Below, piece after piece: positions 9,182 to 17,767 of a stretch of 64,000 bases of DNA; the stretch's first letter is position 1; each line of letters begins with the position of its first letter. Position numbers and translations under genes: made by a program. This stretch comes from Martelella alba (GTDB lineage: Bacteria; Pseudomonadota; Alphaproteobacteria; Rhizobiales; Rhizobiaceae): the NCBI RefSeq assembly GCF_006516955.1, contig NZ_VHLG01000001.1:62001-126000 (forward strand), given 5' to 3'. The notes beneath the pieces are model-generated. The model made no database searches, was not told the DNA's origin, and was given only the letters and a program-made list of their open reading frames with translations.

Positions 9182-9488
9182 GGTTTTGACTGCCAATCGC
9201 CTGAGTGATGGCATTTCGGTCTGGCTCGACGTCAATGGCCGCTGGGTCACGGACCTTCAGGACGCGCTGATTGCCCGTCACGAGGTGGGGATTGCGACGC
9301 TGGAGGAGATCGGCAAGCGTGATTTCTCTGAAAATCGCGTTGTCGACGTCAATCTGATCGATGTCGAGGAAAAGCCGGACGGTTCGATCTGGCCGCTGAG
9401 GCTGCGCGAGCGCATTCGCGCCGAAGGCCCGACAATTTCCTATGCGCCGGGCTTTCCCGTGGCGCGAGCCGAGCGCGTGGAGGCCTAG
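9171..9488 (+). CDS. DUF2849 protein of the sulfite reductase operon
   Basis: 105-residue soluble protein matching the DUF2849 family by length, position and motif (MSAKVLTANRLSDGISVWLD at the start, then WVTDLQDALIA). In alphaproteobacteria this family lies between cysG and the sulfite/nitrite reductase gene, exactly as here, so a role in assembling or feeding the reductase is inferred; no biochemical function is known to me. No signal peptide, membrane segment or metal-binding cysteine is visible. The ATG at 9171 has AAGGAG upstream and lies inside the cysG end; the stop is 3 bases before cysI, implying tight co-expression. Confidence 0.85.
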   Translation: MSAKVLTANRLSDGISVWLDVNGRWVTDLQDALIARHEVGIATLEEIGKRDFSENRVVDVNLIDVEEKPDGSIWPLRLRERIRAEGPTISYAPGFPVARAERVEA

Positions 9489-9491
9489 AAC

Positions 9492-11147
9492 ATGTATCGC
9501 TACGATGAATTTGATCGCAGCTTTGTCGAACAGCGGGTTGCGCAATTTGCCGATCAGGTTGCGCGCCGGCTTTCGGGTGAGATCACCGAGGACGCCTTCA
9601 AGCCGCTGCGGCTGATGAATGGTGTCTATCTGCAGCTTCACGCTTATATGCTGCGTATCGCCGTTCCCTATGGCACGATGAACGGCCGGCAGATGCGTAT
9701 GCTCGCCCATATCGCGCGCAAATATGACCGGGGCTACGGCCATTTCACCACGCGTCAGAACATCCAGTTCAACTGGCCGCGGCTGGAAGATATTCCGGCG
9801 ATCCTGCGCGAACTGGCATCGGTTGAGATGCATGCGATCCAGACGTCTGGCAATTGCATCCGAAATGTCACGGCGGATCATTTTGCCGGGGCTGCCTATG
9901 ACGAGGCTGATGATCCGCGGCCCTATGCCGAGATCCTGCGCCAGTGGTCATCGCTGCATCCGGAGTTTTCTTTCCTGCCGCGCAAGTTCAAGATCGCCGT
10001 GACAGGGGCGGAGCATGACCGGGCGGCGATCCAGGTTCATGATATCGGCCTGCAACTGAAGCGCAATGAGAGCGGCGAACTCGGCTTTGCCGTCTATGTC
10101 GGCGGCGGGCAGGGGCGCACGCCGATGATCGCCAAGAAGGTGCGCGATTTCCTGCCGGAGCAGGATCTGCTGGCCTATGCGACGGCCATTTTGCGCGTCT
10201 ACAATCTCAGTGGGCGACGCGATAACAAGTATAAGGCGCGCATCAAGATCCTCGTTCATGAGACGGGAACGGAAGAACTGACGCGGCAGATCGAGCAGGA
10301 ATTTGATGCCCTGCGCAATGGTGAACTGCAATTGCCTGCGGCCGATATTGCCGCAATCCGCGCCTATTTCGCTGCTCCCGATCTGCCTGAGCGCGAGCGC
10401 GACCGGTACGACACGGCGGATGCCGACTATATCAACTGGCTCACGCGCAACACTGCCCGTCACAAGCGCGACGATTACGCCATGGTGACGATTTCGCTGA
10501 AGCCGATCGGCGGCATTCCGGGCGACGCGACTGACCAGCAGATGGATGCTGTGGCGGAGATCGCGGAAAGATACGGCTTCGACGAGATCCGTGTCAGCCA
10601 TGAGCAGAACCTGATCCTGCCGCATGTGGCGCGGGCAGATCTGCCGGCGGTCTATGCGGCGCTGAAGGCGGCAGGTCTGGCGACCGGCAATGCGGGGCTG
10701 GTGACCGACATGATTGCCTGTCCGGGGCTTGATTACTGCGCGCTTGCCAATGCGCGCTCCATTCCGCTGGCGCAGGAGATTTCGGCGCGTTTCGGCAATG
10801 CCCGGCGGCAGGAGGAGATCGGCGATCTGAAGATCAAGATTTCTGGCTGCATCAATGCCTGCGGTCACCACCATGTCGGTCATATCGGCCTTCTGGGCGT
10901 CGAGAAGAAGGGCGCTGAGCTCTACCAGATCACGCTTGGCGGCTCCGCCGACGAGAAGACTTCGATCGGTGAGATCGTTGGACGTGGCTTTGAACCGGAA
11001 AAGGTAACCGACGCAATCGAGACGATTGTCGATACCTATCTGGGACTGCGGCTCAGCCGCGATGAAGCCTTTATCGATGCCTATCGCAGGGTCGGCGCGC
11101 AGCCCTTCAAGGACGCGCTCTACGGCGACAATGCCAAGGCCGCCTGA
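9492..11147 (+). CDS. cysI: Assimilatory sulfite (or nitrite) reductase, siroheme/4Fe-4S protein
   Basis: 551-residue hemoprotein that reduces sulfite to sulfide with six electrons. Two ferredoxin-like half domains surround siroheme/4Fe-4S sites. The first half has the GYGHFTTRQNIQFNWP and QTSGNCIRNVT regions. The cluster cysteines appear as ACPGLDYC (C-x5-C) and SGCINACGHHHVGHIG (C-x3-C). The length fits the ferredoxin-dependent or single-subunit rhizobial type. Sulfite rather than nitrite is inferred from cysG and DUF934 in the same operon and the absence of nitrate or nitrite genes. It starts 3 bases after DUF2849 and DUF934 follows after 10 bases. No cysH is present, so APS/PAPS reduction must be encoded elsewhere. 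Confidence 0.93.
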   Translation: MYRYDEFDRSFVEQRVAQFADQVARRLSGEITEDAFKPLRLMNGVYLQLHAYMLRIAVPYGTMNGRQMRMLAHIARKYDRGYGHFTTRQNIQFNWPRLEDIPAILRELASVEMHAIQTSGNCIRNVTADHFAGAAYDEADDPRPYAEILRQWSSLHPEFSFLPRKFKIAVTGAEHDRAAIQVHDIGLQLKRNESGELGFAVYVGGGQGRTPMIAKKVRDFLPEQDLLAYATAILRVYNLSGRRDNKYKARIKILVHETGTEELTRQIEQEFDALRNGELQLPAADIAAIRAYFAAPDLPERERDRYDTADADYINWLTRNTARHKRDDYAMVTISLKPIGGIPGDATDQQMDAVAEIAERYGFDEIRVSHEQNLILPHVARADLPAVYAALKAAGLATGNAGLVTDMIACPGLDYCALANARSIPLAQEISARFGNARRQEEIGDLKIKISGCINACGHHHVGHIGLLGVEKKGAELYQITLGGSADEKTSIGEIVGRGFEPEKVTDAIETIVDTYLGLRLSRDEAFIDAYRRVGAQPFKDALYGDNAKAA

Positions 11148-11157
11148 GGAGAATGAG

Positions 11158-11655
11158 ATGACACGTATCTGGCGTCAAAGCGGATTTATCGAGAATGATC
11201 CATGGGTGGTGGAGACGGATGACCTGAAGGCGGGCGAGGGGCAGCGCCGGCTTGTGCCCTTCGACGAGGTGGTTGAAGGCCCCCTTGGTGGAAATGGTTC
11301 ATTCGGCGTAATCGTTAGTCCCTTCGACGATATCCGCCTGCTCGCACCGGTGCTGGACCGGATCGAAATCATTGCACTGACCTTTCCGGGATTTGGCGAC
11401 GGACGGGCTTTCAGCCAGGCAAGCCTGCTGCGTGACCGGCTTGGCTATCGTGGTGAATTGCGCGCCGTCGGCGACATCCTGATCGATCCGCTGGTGCATA
11501 TGCTGCGCTGCGGCTTTGACAGCTTTGCTGTGTCAAATCCGACGGCAATCCGGCGGCTGGAGGAGGGGCTGTTGCCCGAGGTTACGCTCTATTATCAGCC
11601 AGCAAGCCGTGACGCGAAAAGGGAAGGCGGCTATAATTGGCGACGGAGCCTCTAG
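11158..11655 (+). CDS. DUF934 protein of the sulfite reductase operon
   Basis: 165-residue protein of the DUF934 family, recognised by its place after cysI and the pattern ALTFPGFGDGRAFSQASLLR followed by LGYRGELRAVGDILIDPL. The family accompanies sulfite reductase genes in many proteobacteria and is often annotated as an oxidoreductase or sulfite-reduction accessory protein; its biochemical role is not known to me. The ATG at 11158 follows a strong GAGGAGAATGAG ribosome-binding region. An upstream in-frame extension into cysI was rejected as a shadow. It is the last gene of the cysG-DUF2849-cysI-DUF934 run. Confidence 0.88.
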   Translation: MTRIWRQSGFIENDPWVVETDDLKAGEGQRRLVPFDEVVEGPLGGNGSFGVIVSPFDDIRLLAPVLDRIEIIALTFPGFGDGRAFSQASLLRDRLGYRGELRAVGDILIDPLVHMLRCGFDSFAVSNPTAIRRLEEGLLPEVTLYYQPASRDAKREGGYNWRRSL

Positions 11656-11823
11656 GCCGGTCGGTGTTTCTGCCAATATAAAATATGATGCTGAAACGCA
11701 TGTTTTTCAGAGAATTCAGCAGACAGTTTTGCAATCGCCGGGCTTCGGTAGTATGGAGAGGTTAAAGACCTGCTGAGTTGAAGCGTGGCCGGACCGGAAC
11801 CAGAAAAATCTGACAGGATCCAC

Positions 11824-12636
11824 ATGAATGTTGAAGTGAAGACAGAAGACACGACAGCCGCCCTGCCGGCTGGTGTCTTTGCCGAAACCGTGCTGAGCGT
11901 CACCCATTATACGGATCGGCTGTTCCGTTTCTCGATGACCAGACCGGCGAGTTTCCGTTTCCGGTCGGGCGAGTTTGCCATGATTGGCCTGATGGTTGAT
12001 GGCAAGCCGCTTTATCGTGCCTATTCCGTTGCAAGCCCGGCCTGGGCGGAAGAGCTGGAATTCTTCTCCATCAAGGTGCCGGACGGACCGCTGACACAGC
12101 ACCTGCAGAAAATTCAGCCGGGTGATACCGTTTTGATGCGCAAGAAGCCGACCGGTACCCTGGTGCTTGACGCGCTGACGCCCGGTAAGCGGCTTTACAT
12201 GTTCTCGACGGGTACTGGCATTGCGCCGTTCGCCAGTCTGATCCGGGAACCGGAAACCTATGAGAAATTCGAGCAGGTCATTCTGACCCATACCTGCCGC
12301 GAAGTTGCAGAGTTGCAATATGGCTTCGATCTCGTCAACGAGATCCGCAATGACGAGATTCTGAGCGAGATTGTCGGCGACAAGCTGATCCATTATGCCA
12401 GCGTCACGCGCGAGCCATTTGATCGGCAGGGACGGATTACCGATCTGATGTCGAGCGGCCGGCTGTTTGAAGATCTTGGCGTACCGGCACTCAATCCGGA
12501 ATGTGATCGCGCGATGATCTGCGGTTCCACGGAGATGCTGAAGGATACCAAGCTGTTGCTGGAAGCCGCAGGCCTCACCGAGGGCGCCAACAACAAACCT
12601 TCGGAATTCGTGATCGAACGCGCTTTCGTCGGCTGA
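11824..12636 (+). CDS. fpr: Ferredoxin-NADP+ reductase
   Basis: 270-residue FAD enzyme that exchanges electrons between NADPH and ferredoxin or flavodoxin. Visible: FRSGEFAMIGL, the FAD-binding RAYSVAS, the pyrophosphate-binding GTGIAPFASLI, the late AMICGSTEM region, and the C-terminal FVIERAFVG typical of bacterial subclass Fpr. The start is taken at ATG 11824; a GTG at 11785 would add 13 residues without family support. It lies 168 bases after DUF934 on the same strand, so it may form a separate unit but could supply reductant to CysI. A strong terminator follows at 12668. Confidence 0.94.
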   Translation: MNVEVKTEDTTAALPAGVFAETVLSVTHYTDRLFRFSMTRPASFRFRSGEFAMIGLMVDGKPLYRAYSVASPAWAEELEFFSIKVPDGPLTQHLQKIQPGDTVLMRKKPTGTLVLDALTPGKRLYMFSTGTGIAPFASLIREPETYEKFEQVILTHTCREVAELQYGFDLVNEIRNDEILSEIVGDKLIHYASVTREPFDRQGRITDLMSSGRLFEDLGVPALNPECDRAMICGSTEMLKDTKLLLEAAGLTEGANNKPSEFVIERAFVG

Positions 12637-12667
12637 ACAGCCGCGACACAGAGCTGACAAGAAGAAA

Positions 12668-12700
12668 GCCGCCGGCGCCTTGTGGTGCCGGCGGCTTTTT
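12668..12700 (+). terminator. Rho-independent terminator after fpr
   Basis: A 12-bp stem (12668-12679 with 12684-12695, one G-T wobble) with a 4-base loop is followed by TTTTT. It lies 31 bases after the fpr stop and separates it from the convergent MacB-like gene. Confidence 0.9.
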
Positions 12701-12716
12701 CTGTTCTGTCTGGTTC

Positions 12717-13922
12717 CTATTCGTGGCGCAGGGCGTCAATCGGGCTGAGCCGGGCTGCACGGCGAGCTGGATAATAGCCGAATACGACGCCAATCAGAGC
12801 CGAGACGGCAAAGGCAATGGCGATGACCGGAAGGCTGATGACGAACGGTACCGCCAGATAATGCACCACGACGAAAGCGACGGCGAGGCCGATGACGATG
12901 CCGCCGATACCGCCAAAGATCGAAAGGGCGATCGCCTCAACGAGAAACTGGGTGAGCACCTGACGCTCAAGTGCGCCGATGGCAAGACGAACACCGATTT
13001 CACGGGTTCGTTCAGTGACGGAAACGAGCATGATATTCATGATGCCGATGCCGCCGACCAGCAGGGACACAGCCGCAACTGCGCCAAGTAGCCCGGTGAG
13101 TGTGCGGGTGGTACCGGTCATGGTTTCAGCCATCTGAACCATGTCGTTGACTTCGAAATCATTTGGCCGTCCGAAAGGCACATTCCGGCTTTCGCGCAGC
13201 AGAGAGGTCACATCGGCCTGAATCGTTGCAGTGGAGACACCATCGCGGGCGGAAAGAATGATGTTGTCGATATAGGCAGCGCCGCCAATTCGCCGCTGAA
13301 ACACGCCGATTGGCATCAACACGACATCATCGCGATCATTGCCCATGCCGCTGTCGCCCTTGGCGGCCAGAACACCGACGATGTTGCAGGCGACATTGCC
13401 GACACGCAGGCTGTCCCCAACCGGATCAGCGGCGCCGAACAGGGCGCTGCGTACCGTTTCGCCAATAATGCAGGCGGTCGCAGCGCCGCTGTTTTCCGCC
13501 GCGTTGAAATCACGCCCGCTGGTGATGGTCCAGTCCTGGGTGGAGAGGTAGTCGTTGGTGGTACCGATGATCGCAGTGCGACGGTTGGCGCCGCCAGCAA
13601 CGACTGTATCCGTGGTGACGTTATAGGGAGCGACAGCCCTGAGGCCCCGGATCTGATCACGGATGGCCGCCACATCGCGTTCGGTGAAGCCCTTGGCGCT
13701 TGCCGCCGGGCCGCCCGGTTCCTGCTGTCCTGGCCGGACATAAAGCACGTTGGTGCCGAGCTTGGTGAGTTCGGCCCTCACCTGCGCCGTGGTGCCGTTG
13801 CCGATGGTGACCATGGCGATAACAGCGGCAACGCCGATCACCACGCCGAGTACGGTCAGAAACGAGCGCAGAAGATTGCGGCGGATTGCCCTGAGCGCGA
13901 GTCGAAGCGTTTCAAGAAACAT
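12717..13922 (-). CDS. ABC transporter permease, MacB/FtsX family
   Basis: 401-residue inner-membrane permease of the MacB type. TM1 lies near residues 21-43 (LTVLGVVIGVAAVIAMVTIG); a large periplasmic MacB-PCD domain follows, then three C-terminal helices (for example VAAVSLLVGGIGIMNIMLVS) and the FtsX cytoplasmic motif RTREIGVRLAIGA. Unlike E. coli MacB, the ATPase is a separate gene, overlapping by 11 bases. The start at 13922 gives the standard short N-terminus MFLETLRLALRAIRRN; an upstream extension was rejected. With the ATPase and adaptor genes it forms a tripartite exporter for drugs, peptides or lipoproteins; the substrate is unknown and no outer-membrane TolC gene is adjacent. Confidence 0.92.
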   Translation of the reverse strand: MFLETLRLALRAIRRNLLRSFLTVLGVVIGVAAVIAMVTIGNGTTAQVRAELTKLGTNVLYVRPGQQEPGGPAASAKGFTERDVAAIRDQIRGLRAVAPYNVTTDTVVAGGANRRTAIIGTTNDYLSTQDWTITSGRDFNAAENSGAATACIIGETVRSALFGAADPVGDSLRVGNVACNIVGVLAAKGDSGMGNDRDDVVLMPIGVFQRRIGGAAYIDNIILSARDGVSTATIQADVTSLLRESRNVPFGRPNDFEVNDMVQMAETMTGTTRTLTGLLGAVAAVSLLVGGIGIMNIMLVSVTERTREIGVRLAIGALERQVLTQFLVEAIALSIFGGIGGIVIGLAVAFVVVHYLAVPFVISLPVIAIAFAVSALIGVVFGYYPARRAARLSPIDALRHE

Positions 13923-14631
13923 GTTCGCCCTCCTCGGCGCGCGAACCTGGCCCCGATACCAGATGACCGTCGAGAAAACGGATCCGGCGGGTCGCATGGC
14001 TCGCAATGGCATGGTCATGCGTCACCATGATTACCGTGATGCCACGCGTGCGATTGAGATCGGAAATCAGATCCATGATTTCGGAACTGGTTTTCGTGTC
14101 AAGGTTTCCCGTCGGCTCATCGGCCAGAAGCACTGCCGGATCGGTGACGATCGCGCGGGCAATGGCAACACGCTGCTGCTGACCGCCGGAAAGCTGCTGG
14201 GTAAAATGATGCATGCGGTCGCCCAGACCGACATTTTCCAGGGCTGCCTCTGCCATCAGACGCCGCTCCCGCCGGCCGATACCGCGATAGACCAGCGGCA
14301 GCTCCACATTTTCAAGCGCAGATGTGCGCGGGAGTAGATTGAAGCCCTGAAACACAAAGCCGAGCAAATAGCGGCGCAGCAGGGTGAGCTTGGAGGAGGG
14401 GAGGTCGGCAGTCGACACCCCCTGAAACAGATATTGGCCGCTTGTGGGGGCATCAAGCCAGCCGAGAATGTTCATCGCGGTTGATTTGCCCGAGCCGGAT
14501 GGCCCCATGATGGCAACGAACTCGCCTGCTTCAATCGAGAAACTGACACCGTTCAGAGCGGAAACCGTCGCCTCGTCCATGCCATATGACTTGTAGACGT
14601 TCCGGAATTCGATGAGCGCAGCTGTGCTCAT
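13912..14631 (-). CDS. ABC transporter ATP-binding protein, MacB/LolD type
   Basis: 239-residue ATPase. Visible: Walker A GPSGSGKST, Q-loop FVFQGFNLLP, signature LSGGQQQRVAIARA, Walker B VLLADEPTGNLD and switch His in VTHDHAIA. This is the LolD/MacB/FtsE class that energises mechanotransmission-type exporters. The start at 14631 (MSTAALIEFRN) is favoured over an in-frame upstream start by the family N-terminus. It overlaps the permease gene by 11 bases and lies 19 bases after the adaptor gene, so the three are one operon read adaptor-ATPase-permease. Confidence 0.94.
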   Translation of the reverse strand: MSTAALIEFRNVYKSYGMDEATVSALNGVSFSIEAGEFVAIMGPSGSGKSTAMNILGWLDAPTSGQYLFQGVSTADLPSSKLTLLRRYLLGFVFQGFNLLPRTSALENVELPLVYRGIGRRERRLMAEAALENVGLGDRMHHFTQQLSGGQQQRVAIARAIVTDPAVLLADEPTGNLDTKTSSEIMDLISDLNRTRGITVIMVTHDHAIASHATRRIRFLDGHLVSGPGSRAEEGEHVS

Positions 14632-14650
14632 GATTGTCCCCTCTCCAGCA

Positions 14651-16006
14651 TCATGGTTGTGAACCTGTGATAACCAGGTCACCGGTTCTCAGATCGCCGT
14701 CAAGCACCTGCGTCTGTGTGCCATCGGATGAGCCAATGGTGATATTGATCGGCATTGGCTCTCCGTTTCGAAGGATCCAGACGATACGGTGATTGCCACT
14801 TTGGGCAGGGCTGTCCGTCTGCGATGCCTGCGTGGCCGATTGTCCGGCCGGCAGGGGCGTTGATGGACGTAACAGGGCAAGGCCAACGCGCGGCTCAGAA
14901 CCGGCGGCCCCATTCTGGCTTTGCGGGACATAACGCAGCGCTGCATTGGGGACCAGCAGGACATCGTTCAGCTGATTTACCAGAATATTCGCTGTGGCTG
15001 TCATGCCCTGGCGCAGCAGCAGGTCAGAATTGTCGACACTGAGCACAGCTTGATAGGTCACAACATCATTCTGGATCGACGACGCATAATGGATCGAACG
15101 GATTTCGGCCGGAAAGCTCTTGCCAGGATAGGCGGCGACGGTGAAATCCGCCTTCTGTCCAACGCTAACCATGCCGACATCGGCTTCATCAATATCGACC
15201 TGCAATTCCATATTCTGCAGATCTCCGGCGATGACGAAAAGGGTCGGAGCTTCCAGTGAAGACGCGACCGTCTGGCCGACATCAACATCACGGTCGAGCA
15301 CGATGCCGTCGATGGGGCTGACAATATCAGCTTTGGACAGGCGCAGTTCTGCCAGTTCAACATCCGCCTGAGCAACAGCGACCTGCGCCTCGGCGCTCTG
15401 AAGCGCTGCGTCCGCTGCGTTGACTGCAAATTGTGCGTCTTCCAGATCCTGCCGCGGTGCGACATTGCGCTCGGCGAGCCTTTGTGTCCGCTCCAGAGTC
15501 GTTTTCTTGGCCTCAAGGTCTGACTGGTCACCGGCCACATCGGCATTGGCTGCGGCAAGCCGCGCCTTGGCCGCCAGAACGTCGGCATTCAGCTCGTCCG
15601 TATCGAGCCGCAGCAACACGTCGCCTTTCTTGATCGTATCGTTGTAATCGGCAAGCACTGCGCGCACCGTGCCGGATAGCTCACTGGAGATGTCGACCTG
15701 CTCCGTCGGTTCGACCGAGCCGGTGGCCGTCACTGTCACGGTGAGATCGCCATGTTTGACGTCGCTCGTCACATAATGGATCGCCGGGGCAGGGATGATC
15801 GAACCACCACGGGTAAGCGCCATATAGCCGCCGGCGCCAAGCGCCAGCACGATGACGATGGCAGTCGCGGATTTCCACGGGAAATGCCGTTTGCGGGAGG
15901 CTTTATTGTTGCCGAGAATGGCATTGATATCGGGCATTGCCGGCGTCGGACGGGAAACAGGCTGTTCGTCGGCAGGCTTGTTTTCGTCACCCGAAACTTC
16001 GGACAT
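14651..16006 (-). CDS. Periplasmic adaptor subunit, MacA-like membrane fusion protein
   Basis: 451-residue membrane fusion protein. A single N-terminal anchor (around residues 45-65, IVIVLALGAGGYMAL) is preceded by a proline-rich cytoplasmic stretch. A biotinyl-lipoyl half motif follows (VEPTEQVDISSELSGTV), then an alanine-rich coiled-coil hairpin (LAAANADVAGDQSDLEAKK), the second lipoyl half (SPIDGIVLDRDVDVGQTV) and a beta-barrel region. It would link the MacB-like pump to an outer-membrane channel. The start at 16006 avoids an implausible 81-residue extension. It is the first gene of the three-gene exporter operon; the promoter should lie in the 269-base divergent gap to the IalB-like gene. 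Confidence 0.9.
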   Translation of the reverse strand: MSEVSGDENKPADEQPVSRPTPAMPDINAILGNNKASRKRHFPWKSATAIVIVLALGAGGYMALTRGGSIIPAPAIHYVTSDVKHGDLTVTVTATGSVEPTEQVDISSELSGTVRAVLADYNDTIKKGDVLLRLDTDELNADVLAAKARLAAANADVAGDQSDLEAKKTTLERTQRLAERNVAPRQDLEDAQFAVNAADAALQSAEAQVAVAQADVELAELRLSKADIVSPIDGIVLDRDVDVGQTVASSLEAPTLFVIAGDLQNMELQVDIDEADVGMVSVGQKADFTVAAYPGKSFPAEIRSIHYASSIQNDVVTYQAVLSVDNSDLLLRQGMTATANILVNQLNDVLLVPNAALRYVPQSQNGAAGSEPRVGLALLRPSTPLPAGQSATQASQTDSPAQSGNHRIVWILRNGEPMPINITIGSSDGTQTQVLDGDLRTGDLVITGSQP

Positions 16007-16275
16007 GAATAGGCTCCACATTAACGCCGGGCAGGCGGGCCGCATGCTGGAAGAGCGCCCGATCCGCCCTGAGATCACTGCCCATGGTGGTCGCATAATT
16101 GCGGCCAAGATGGAAGCGCCGAGTTTTATCTTTTCGGTGATCACTTTTGTGCCGGGCCATTCCTGAACCTGGGTGCTCTGCGCTTGACACCGGACGTTGA
16201 GCCATGCACAAAAAGCCACCTGTAAATGCTGCCTTTGTTCGTTTTTCATTTTATTTCGGATATTTAGGGAAGACT

Positions 16276-16809
16276 ATGAAGAAACTCCGTATCACGTCCG
16301 GGCTGATAGGCCTTTCGCTTGCTTTCGCTTCGGCCGCACCTGCATTTGCCGAACTTCCCGGTGGAGCAAATTCCTTGAACGAGACCTATCAGGACTGGCA
16401 GGTCAACTGTGTCAGCGGCGACAATGGCGTGCAATGTGCGATGACGCAGAAGCAGCTCGACAAGGATTCCGGCCGTACGGTTCTGTCTCTGGAATTGATG
16501 TCGACGCAGGATGGTATTTTGCGCGGTGTTATCGTGATGCCGTTCGGGCTCGCCGTGACCCAGGGTGCAACGGTTTCGATCGATGACCAGACTACCGGCA
16601 AGAAATATGATTTTTCGACCTGCCTGCCGCAGGGTTGCCTCGTGCCGGTTTCACTCGACAAGGACATGATCGCGCAGATGAAGAGCGGCACCAAGCTCAA
16701 TGTCAGCGGCACGGTGGTGAACAACGGCAAGACCGTTACGATCGCGGCATCGCTGAGTGGCTTCACGGCTGCCATGAACCGGCTGGTCGCGTTGAAGGCG
16801 GCGAAATAG
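16276..16809 (+). CDS. Invasion-associated locus B (IalB) family periplasmic protein
   Basis: 177-residue exported protein of the IalB family (named from Bartonella, widespread in Hyphomicrobiales). A clear signal peptide, MKKLRITSGLIGLSLAFASA through AFA, is cleaved before ELPGG. The mature part has the family's WQVNC, a paired cysteine (CVSGDNGVQC) and CLPQGC, likely forming disulfides. Function in non-pathogens is unknown; the name alone does not show virulence. The start at 16276 follows AGGGA; an upstream in-frame ATG would place the signal peptide internally. It is monocistronic by spacing. Confidence 0.88.
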   Translation: MKKLRITSGLIGLSLAFASAAPAFAELPGGANSLNETYQDWQVNCVSGDNGVQCAMTQKQLDKDSGRTVLSLELMSTQDGILRGVIVMPFGLAVTQGATVSIDDQTTGKKYDFSTCLPQGCLVPVSLDKDMIAQMKSGTKLNVSGTVVNNGKTVTIAASLSGFTAAMNRLVALKAAK

Positions 16810-17200
16810 TCGCTGCCTGTTTCCGACCTTGGTGCATTGGGCGGGACACGAGCACATGGACGGCGCGAAATGGTTTCGACGCGCCGTCGACGATTTGATC
16901 GCATTTTGGAATTTGAATATCTGGTAAAGTTCCATAATCCGTCTTATGTGATTTCTCATATGACCTAGGGTACATTCCACTCCTACGAGCAAGAAACTGT
17001 CGTCGGAGATGGCAAACTGTCCCCCATAGATCGACCTCTCGCAGAGATCGGACACACCCATATGGCTAGACCAAGCTGCAAAGTGGGATTCGGCATGAAC
17101 TCGTACAGTCAGATGGGATCATTGACGCCTGTGACCGCATTGACATCTTTGCCAGACAGTCGCATTGCTTTCGCCCATCTCATTGGAGCGGTGTCGGATC
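16810..17200. other. 391-base intergenic stretch with a long hairpin; no gene seen
   Basis: No convincing reading frame was found on either strand. Just after the IalB-like gene, 16859-16888 forms a 9-bp perfect stem (GACGGCGCG with CGCGCCGTC) whose loop can extend the stem through CGAAA and TTTCG; there is no T tract. The remainder (16890-17200) has unremarkable composition and presumably carries the promoter of the P-loop gene. Confidence 0.6.
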
Positions 17201-17752
17201 ATGACCAGCCTCAAGTCTCTTGGCGAGCGCATTGTCATTCTCGGGCCTTCAAATGCTGGAAAGTCGACGCTGGCTGTCGCCCTGTCGCGAAAGCTCGACC
17301 TGCGTGTCATTCATCTCGATCAGCTCAGACATTTGCCGCATACGGACTGGCAGCAGCGATCCGATGATGAATTCGCGGCTCTCCATGATGCTGCCATTCT
17401 TGGAGATCGATGGATCATCGAGGGGAATTATACCCGCCTGATGCCGCAGCGGCTGGATCGCGCGACCGGCGCTATCCTTCTGACGTCAAGCCGCTGGCTG
17501 CGGCTCTGGCGCTATTTCAAGCGGACGCTGATCAATCGCGCCGATCGTGCCGGTCATCTCGATGGCGCGAAAGACAGCGTCAAATGGGCAATGATTGATT
17601 GGGTCATGGTGAAAAGCCGCAACAGCGACAAGCGCTATGCGGCCATTCTGCATGACAGCGGCATGCCGCTGGTGGAGTGCCGCTCGGCGCGGGCGCTGGC
17701 GGCACTTTACCGGGACTGGGATCTTTCCGGACCCCGCCTGCCCAAGCGGTGA
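17201..17752 (+). CDS. Small P-loop NTPase, adenylate kinase/FlaR-like
   Basis: 183-residue soluble protein. Walker A GPSNAGKST lies near residue 15, followed by LRVIHLDQL and WIIEGNYTRLMPQRLDRA, the layout of the family annotated as AAA ATPase, adenylate kinase or DNA topology modulation protein. The Arg-rich helix around RWLRLWRYFKRTL may act as a lid. The true substrate is unknown; it lacks the full lid and NMP domains of real adenylate kinase. The start at 17201 is chosen because the conserved fold begins at once; an upstream TTG-initiated extension is less likely. It is convergent with tgt, 15 bases apart. Confidence 0.8.
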   Translation: MTSLKSLGERIVILGPSNAGKSTLAVALSRKLDLRVIHLDQLRHLPHTDWQQRSDDEFAALHDAAILGDRWIIEGNYTRLMPQRLDRATGAILLTSSRWLRLWRYFKRTLINRADRAGHLDGAKDSVKWAMIDWVMVKSRNSDKRYAAILHDSGMPLVECRSARALAALYRDWDLSGPRLPKR

Positions 17753-17767
17753 GGCGGTTGGGTACAA

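Noticed and set aside
13922-14018. Longer N-terminus for the MacB-like permease
   Set aside because: The extension overlaps the ATPase gene, has no family likeness, and the ATG at 13922 gives the standard N-terminus.
16890-17200. Possible degraded gene after the IalB-like gene
   Set aside because: No frame gives recognisable protein similarity in either direction, so I call it non-coding.
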